A stretch of DNA of 16,121 nt from Sphingobium sp. CCH11-B1 (lineage in GTDB: Bacteria; Pseudomonadota; Alphaproteobacteria; Sphingomonadales; Sphingomonadaceae), in the NCBI RefSeq assembly GCF_001556865.1, contig NZ_LSJY01000063.1:1-16121 (forward strand). The letters are read 5' to 3'. Shown piece by piece: positions 12,982 through 16,121 of this stretch (its first letter is position 1; the number at the start of each line of letters is the position of its first letter). A model generated the notes under the pieces. That model was not told the DNA's origin. It worked only from the letters and a program-made list of their open reading frames with translations, and searched no databases. A program made the translations under genes and the position numbers.

Positions 12982-15630
12982 ATGAAAAAGTTTCTGATGG
13001 GAAGCGCAGCGGTTATCGCTGTGGTTGCACCCAGCGCAGTGTCGGCGCAGTCGACGGGTTCCCAGGATTTTGAAGACACGATCGTCGTCACCGGTGCGCG
13101 TGTTTCCAGCGGCATTCAAGGCGTGGTGCTTCCGGACACCACCAAGGCTAAGGGCGTCCTGACCAAGGAAATCATCGCCAAGCAGGGGTCGGGCAACACC
13201 ATTTTGAACGCCATCAACCTGATCCCCGGCGTCAGCTTCCAGAACAACGACCCGTACGGCTCAGCCGGCGGCACGCTCAACATTCGCGGTTTTGGCCCGG
13301 ATCGGGTTTCGCTGACCTTCGACGGCATGCCGTTAAACGACACCGGCAACTACGCCATCTATTCGAACCAGCAGCTCGATCCCGAGCTGATCGAGGAAAT
13401 CAACGTCAACCTGGGTTCTACCGACGTCGACAGCCCCACGGCGGCGGCTTCGGGCGGCACGGTCAACTATCGTTCGATCCAGGGTTCGGATGATTTCAAG
13501 GTGACGATGGTCGGCGCGGCCGGCGAGTATGATTTCTTCCGCCTGTTCGGCCTTGTCGAAACCGGCGTGTTCACGCCCTTCGGTACCAAGGCTTGGTTCT
13601 CGGCGTCCACCACGCGCAATGAAGTGCCGTTCAACAATATCGGCAAGATCGACAAGCAGCAGTATAACGCAAAGATCTATCAGCCGATCGGCAGCAATGG
13701 CGACTTCGTCTCGGTCGCCGGCCATTGGAATGCTAACCGTAACAACTTCTTCGGATCGCTGCCGCTGCGAGTCGACACGACCCAGTCGCCGACCAACTCT
13801 GCGCCGCGCGTCGCGGGTTCCGCGTCGAGCAATCGCTTCCCCATCACGAAGGATGAGCGCTTCTATACGCTCGCGCCTTGCGAATCACCGACGCCCGTTG
13901 CCGGCACCGCCCAGGCGGCCGGTAGCTGCGGCACCGTGTTCGACTATCGCTACAACCCGTCAGACACCGGCAACATCCGCATCAATTCGCGCTTCACCCT
14001 GGCGGACGGACTGGTCCTGACCGTCGATCCGAGCTACCAGTATGTGAAGGCGAATGGTGGCGGTACCGTCGCGGCGGTTGAAGCGCGTCGCGACATCAAT
14101 CCCACGGGTGGTGCGGCGAACTGCACCACCGTCACCACCGGCGCGGGCGTCGCCTGCACCGCAGGCTATTTCGGCGGCGTCCCCTATTTCGGTCGTGACA
14201 TCAACGGCGACGGCGACATCCTCGACACGGTCAACATGCTGGCACCCAGCCAGACCCAGACGCACCGGTTCGCGGTCATTTCCTCGCTGCGCTACGACAT
14301 CAGCGACACGCAGCGCGTTCGCGTCGCCTACACCTTCGATCATGGCCGCCATCGCCAGACCGGCGAAGTGGGCCTGGTCGGCAAGACCGGTTATGGCCTC
14401 CAATATTTCCCGGTGGACGATCCTCAGCTCGACGTGAACGGCACCGCGCTCCAAAAGCGCGATCGTTTGTCCTACGCGATCCTGCATCAGGTCTCGGCCG
14501 AATATCTCGGTGAGTTCATGGATGAAACGCTGACGGTTCAGGCTGGCCTGCGCGCGCCTTTCTTCAAGCGCAAGCTCCAGAACAACTGCCTGACCTCCAG
14601 CGCCTCGGGCTTTGTGGAATGCTTCGGCACCGGTGTCGCCATCCCGACCAATACCACGACCTTGAACCCGACGTGGCAACCCGCACAAAAGCGTACCTAC
14701 AACTATAACAAGGTGCTGCCGAGCGTTGGCCTGAACTACAAGATCACCCCTGCCGCCAGCATCTTCTGGAATTATTCCAAGGGTCTGTCGGTTCCCGGAA
14801 CCGACTCGCTCTACAACGCCTTCTTCTTCCCGGTTGGCACCGACGGCGCCAATCCTTCACCTGAAACTACCGATAGCTTCGACCTCGGCGGCCGTTACAC
14901 TTCGCGCAATTTCCAGGCGCAGGTTTCGCTGTGGTATACCAATTATGAAAACCGCCTAGCTTCGTCCTACGACGCCGAACTTAACGCCAGCGTCTATCGT
15001 AACCTTGGCAAGGTCGAAAAGTATGGCATCGACGGCAGCGTGTCCTGGTCGCCGATCGAATATTTCAACCTCTATGTGTTCGGCTCCTATCTGAAGTCCA
15101 AGATCAAGGACGACCTCCAGATCGGTGTATGCCCGGCGACCGGCTTCGCATTGATCCCCGGTTGCACGGCGGCCAATGCCCCGCTCTTTGCTCCGACTGC
15201 GGGCAAGCGTGAATCGGGGGCGCCTGTCTACACGCTTGGCACCCGCGCCGAGATCAATGTCGAGGGCGTGACGCTGGGTATCCAGGCCAAGCGCACCGGC
15301 AAGCGCTACGTCTACGACACCAACGTGCCGACGTACCGCAATATTGCGGGTGCGCTGACCCCACAGCAGATCTACGGCGCGGCGGCTCCGGCCTACACGC
15401 TGGTCGATCTGGACGCCCGCTTCTCGCTGGCGCGCTGGGGTGCGGAAGGCACTTACTTCCAGCTGAACGTCAGCAATCTGTTCGACAAATTCTACGTCGG
15501 TGGTTTCGGCGGCAACCTGAACCAAAGCCTGACCTTGTCTGGCGCGAACGCCGGCGTCTACGGCTCGCCGGGCTTCGTGCAGATCGGTTCGCCGCGCGCG
15601 GTGTCGGGTTCGCTGCACGTCAGCTTCTGA
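12982..15630 (+). CDS. TonB-dependent outer-membrane receptor
   Basis: Protein of 882 residues. A signal peptide (1-22, MKKFLMGSAAVIAVVAPSAV then SA) is followed almost at once by the TonB box DTIVVTG (32-38), so no FecA-type signalling domain is present. The plug is about 45-165 (TILNAINLIPGVSF, LNIRGFGPDRVSLTFDGMP, VDSPTAAASGGTVNYR). The rest is a 22-strand barrel, with the family-typical PETTDSFDLGGRY (627-639), FQLNVSNLFDKFYV (826-839) and a terminal Phe (HVSF) for barrel assembly. It should import a ligand using TonB energy; the ligand is not predictable. All eight cysteines form four close pairs (C300/C316, C381/C392, C536/C547, C717/C728), probably in surface loops, and one loop holds a DINGDGDILD calcium-type motif. 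Start at ATG 12982 with AAGGG four bases upstream; the frame open to 12940 lacks a signal peptide start. Confidence 0.96.
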   Translation: MKKFLMGSAAVIAVVAPSAVSAQSTGSQDFEDTIVVTGARVSSGIQGVVLPDTTKAKGVLTKEIIAKQGSGNTILNAINLIPGVSFQNNDPYGSAGGTLNIRGFGPDRVSLTFDGMPLNDTGNYAIYSNQQLDPELIEEINVNLGSTDVDSPTAAASGGTVNYRSIQGSDDFKVTMVGAAGEYDFFRLFGLVETGVFTPFGTKAWFSASTTRNEVPFNNIGKIDKQQYNAKIYQPIGSNGDFVSVAGHWNANRNNFFGSLPLRVDTTQSPTNSAPRVAGSASSNRFPITKDERFYTLAPCESPTPVAGTAQAAGSCGTVFDYRYNPSDTGNIRINSRFTLADGLVLTVDPSYQYVKANGGGTVAAVEARRDINPTGGAANCTTVTTGAGVACTAGYFGGVPYFGRDINGDGDILDTVNMLAPSQTQTHRFAVISSLRYDISDTQRVRVAYTFDHGRHRQTGEVGLVGKTGYGLQYFPVDDPQLDVNGTALQKRDRLSYAILHQVSAEYLGEFMDETLTVQAGLRAPFFKRKLQNNCLTSSASGFVECFGTGVAIPTNTTTLNPTWQPAQKRTYNYNKVLPSVGLNYKITPAASIFWNYSKGLSVPGTDSLYNAFFFPVGTDGANPSPETTDSFDLGGRYTSRNFQAQVSLWYTNYENRLASSYDAELNASVYRNLGKVEKYGIDGSVSWSPIEYFNLYVFGSYLKSKIKDDLQIGVCPATGFALIPGCTAANAPLFAPTAGKRESGAPVYTLGTRAEINVEGVTLGIQAKRTGKRYVYDTNVPTYRNIAGALTPQQIYGAAAPAYTLVDLDARFSLARWGAEGTYFQLNVSNLFDKFYVGGFGGNLNQSLTLSGANAGVYGSPGFVQIGSPRAVSGSLHVSF

Positions 15631-15651
15631 TCGCATTAGCGCAATCGAACG

Positions 15652-15687
15652 GGAAAGGGCGGGGAGCGATCCCCGCCCTTTCCTGTT
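15652..15687 (+). terminator. Strong hairpin after the receptor gene
   Basis: A 14-bp perfect stem (15652-15665 and 15670-15683) with the 4-base loop GCGA, 21 bases past the stop. The following TGTT is only a weak T tract, so termination is likely but less certain than for tig or clpX. Confidence 0.75.
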
Positions 15688-15699
15688 GGGCGGCTGCTG

Positions 15700-15763
15700 T
15701 CCTATCGGTGCGTGGGACGGCAGGGTGGGTGCTGTTGCGCGGCTTGCCCGCATTCCGATAGGA
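15700..15763. repeat. Spaced inverted repeat between the receptor and mtgA
   Basis: TCCTATCGG at 15700-15708 and CCGATAGGA at 15755-15763 are exact complements. Four more pairs (TGCG 15709-15712 with CGCA 15749-15752) follow after a 2-base bulge, leaving a loop of 36 bases. It lies between two convergent genes and may fold in either transcript. The remaining bases of this gap (15764-15831) hold nothing I recognise. Confidence 0.4.
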
Positions 15764-15831
15764 TCGGCGCGGCGCAACTTTATGACGAATTCTGCGGGAA
15801 ATATGCGAAGTTAAGCGCGGGATTTCCTATT

Positions 15832-16066
15832 TCATCTCAGGCAGCTGTCCAGGCGATCGCGCTGGACGAAGCCGATGCGGCGGGCGATGCTGTTGCCGTA
15901 GCGGCGGGTGAAGCCGCCGGGGGCGACGGCGGCGCGCCGCTTGGGCAGGGGCAGGACGGCGGCGATGCGGGCGGCTTCGGCACGGGTCAGCTTGCCCGCG
16001 CCATGATGGAAATAGCGGATCGCGCCTGCCTGGACGCCATAGGTGCCGATCCCGGTTTCCGCGACG
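15832..16066 (-). pseudogene. mtgA: Monofunctional peptidoglycan glycosyltransferase MtgA, C-terminal remnant
   Basis: The - strand frame from 16065 to the TGA at 15832-15834 gives 77 residues: VAETGIGTYGVQAGAIRYF, then KLTRAEAARIAAVLPLPKR and GGFTRRYGNSIARRIGF, ending RLDSCLR. This is the C-terminal end of the GT51 (penicillin-binding protein 1 type) domain; the 'AETGIGTYG' stretch normally follows YLN and 'LTRAEAARLAAVLP' is a standard landmark. Everything upstream, including the catalytic Glu motifs, is missing: the frame runs into TGA two codons before the first remnant codon, where foreign sequence starting TGTCAAACGG begins. MtgA polymerises glycan strands from lipid II at the inner membrane. 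The remnant cannot be active. The upstream part presumably lies beyond the insertion, outside the window. Confidence 0.85.
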
Positions 16067-16121
16067 TGTCAAACGGCGTTCAAAAGGGACCCCCGATCGG
16101 CGTCGAAGAGGGACCCCCTTT
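16067..16121. mobile_element. End of an insertion sequence, probably IS21 family
   Basis: At 16067 the mtgA coding sequence stops and TGTCAAACGGCGTTC starts. Two near-identical 21-base units, 16074-16094 and 16098-16118, match at 18 positions and both end in AGGGACCCCC; they repeat at a 24-base interval. A terminal TG and multiple subterminal repeats are characteristic of IS21-family ends, where the IstA transposase binds. I recall GGGACCCCC-bearing ends of this kind from proteobacterial IS21 elements, but cannot check. The istA/istB genes and the other end would be outside the window. Confidence 0.75.

Noticed and set aside
15827..16072. An 81-residue - strand open frame rich in Arg and Pro
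   Set aside because: It is a shifted frame across the mtgA remnant; the other frame has clear MtgA residues and the correct stop.

Overview
The window looks like about 16 kb of chromosome from an alphaproteobacterium of the sphingomonad group (Sphingobium, Sphingomonas and relatives). Grounds: high GC content, an ORF style rich in GCG/CTG/GGC codons, a FecI/FecR pair, a large TonB-dependent receptor, a tig - clpP - clpX neighbourhood, and an mtgA remnant ending in a sphingomonad-like C terminus. The assignment is inference from protein style; no search was run.

Region 1 (1-4715, + strand) is the 3' part of a surface-polysaccharide cluster: a 5'-truncated flippase-like membrane protein, a family 4 glycosyltransferase, an FkbM-type methyltransferase and a polytopic GT-C-like membrane protein. 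The genes are packed with 4-base ATGA overlaps or a 2-base gap, so they are probably one translationally coupled operon that builds, modifies and exports a glycan.

Region 2 (4743-7480, - strand) holds, in transcription order, a small acidic proline-rich protein, a FecI-type ECF sigma factor, its FecR-type membrane anti-sigma partner (104-base overlap), and a YfcE/MJ0936-like metallophosphoesterase. No receptor is encoded next to the sigma/FecR pair.

Region 3 (7602-12618, + strand) is housekeeping: tRNA-Leu(UAG), trigger factor with an unusual His-rich and Lys/Ala-rich tail, a GT2 glycosyltransferase, ClpP behind a good heat-shock (sigma-32 type) promoter, and ClpX. A long inverted repeat lies between clpP and clpX. 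Strong intrinsic terminators follow tig and clpX.

Region 4 (12619-16121) has a 363-base regulatory gap, an 882-residue TonB-dependent receptor without a FecA-type signalling domain, a strong hairpin after it, and then the last 77 codons of mtgA on the - strand. mtgA is cut exactly where a sequence with the hallmarks of an IS21-family end begins (TGTCAA..., two subterminal repeats). The window stops inside this element.

I found no defence system, CRISPR array or clearly new multi-gene system. The items most worth a second look are the IS-disrupted mtgA, the clpP-clpX inverted repeat, the trigger factor tail, the orphan FecI/FecR pair with its long overlap, and the cysteine-paired, Ca-loop-bearing TonB receptor.
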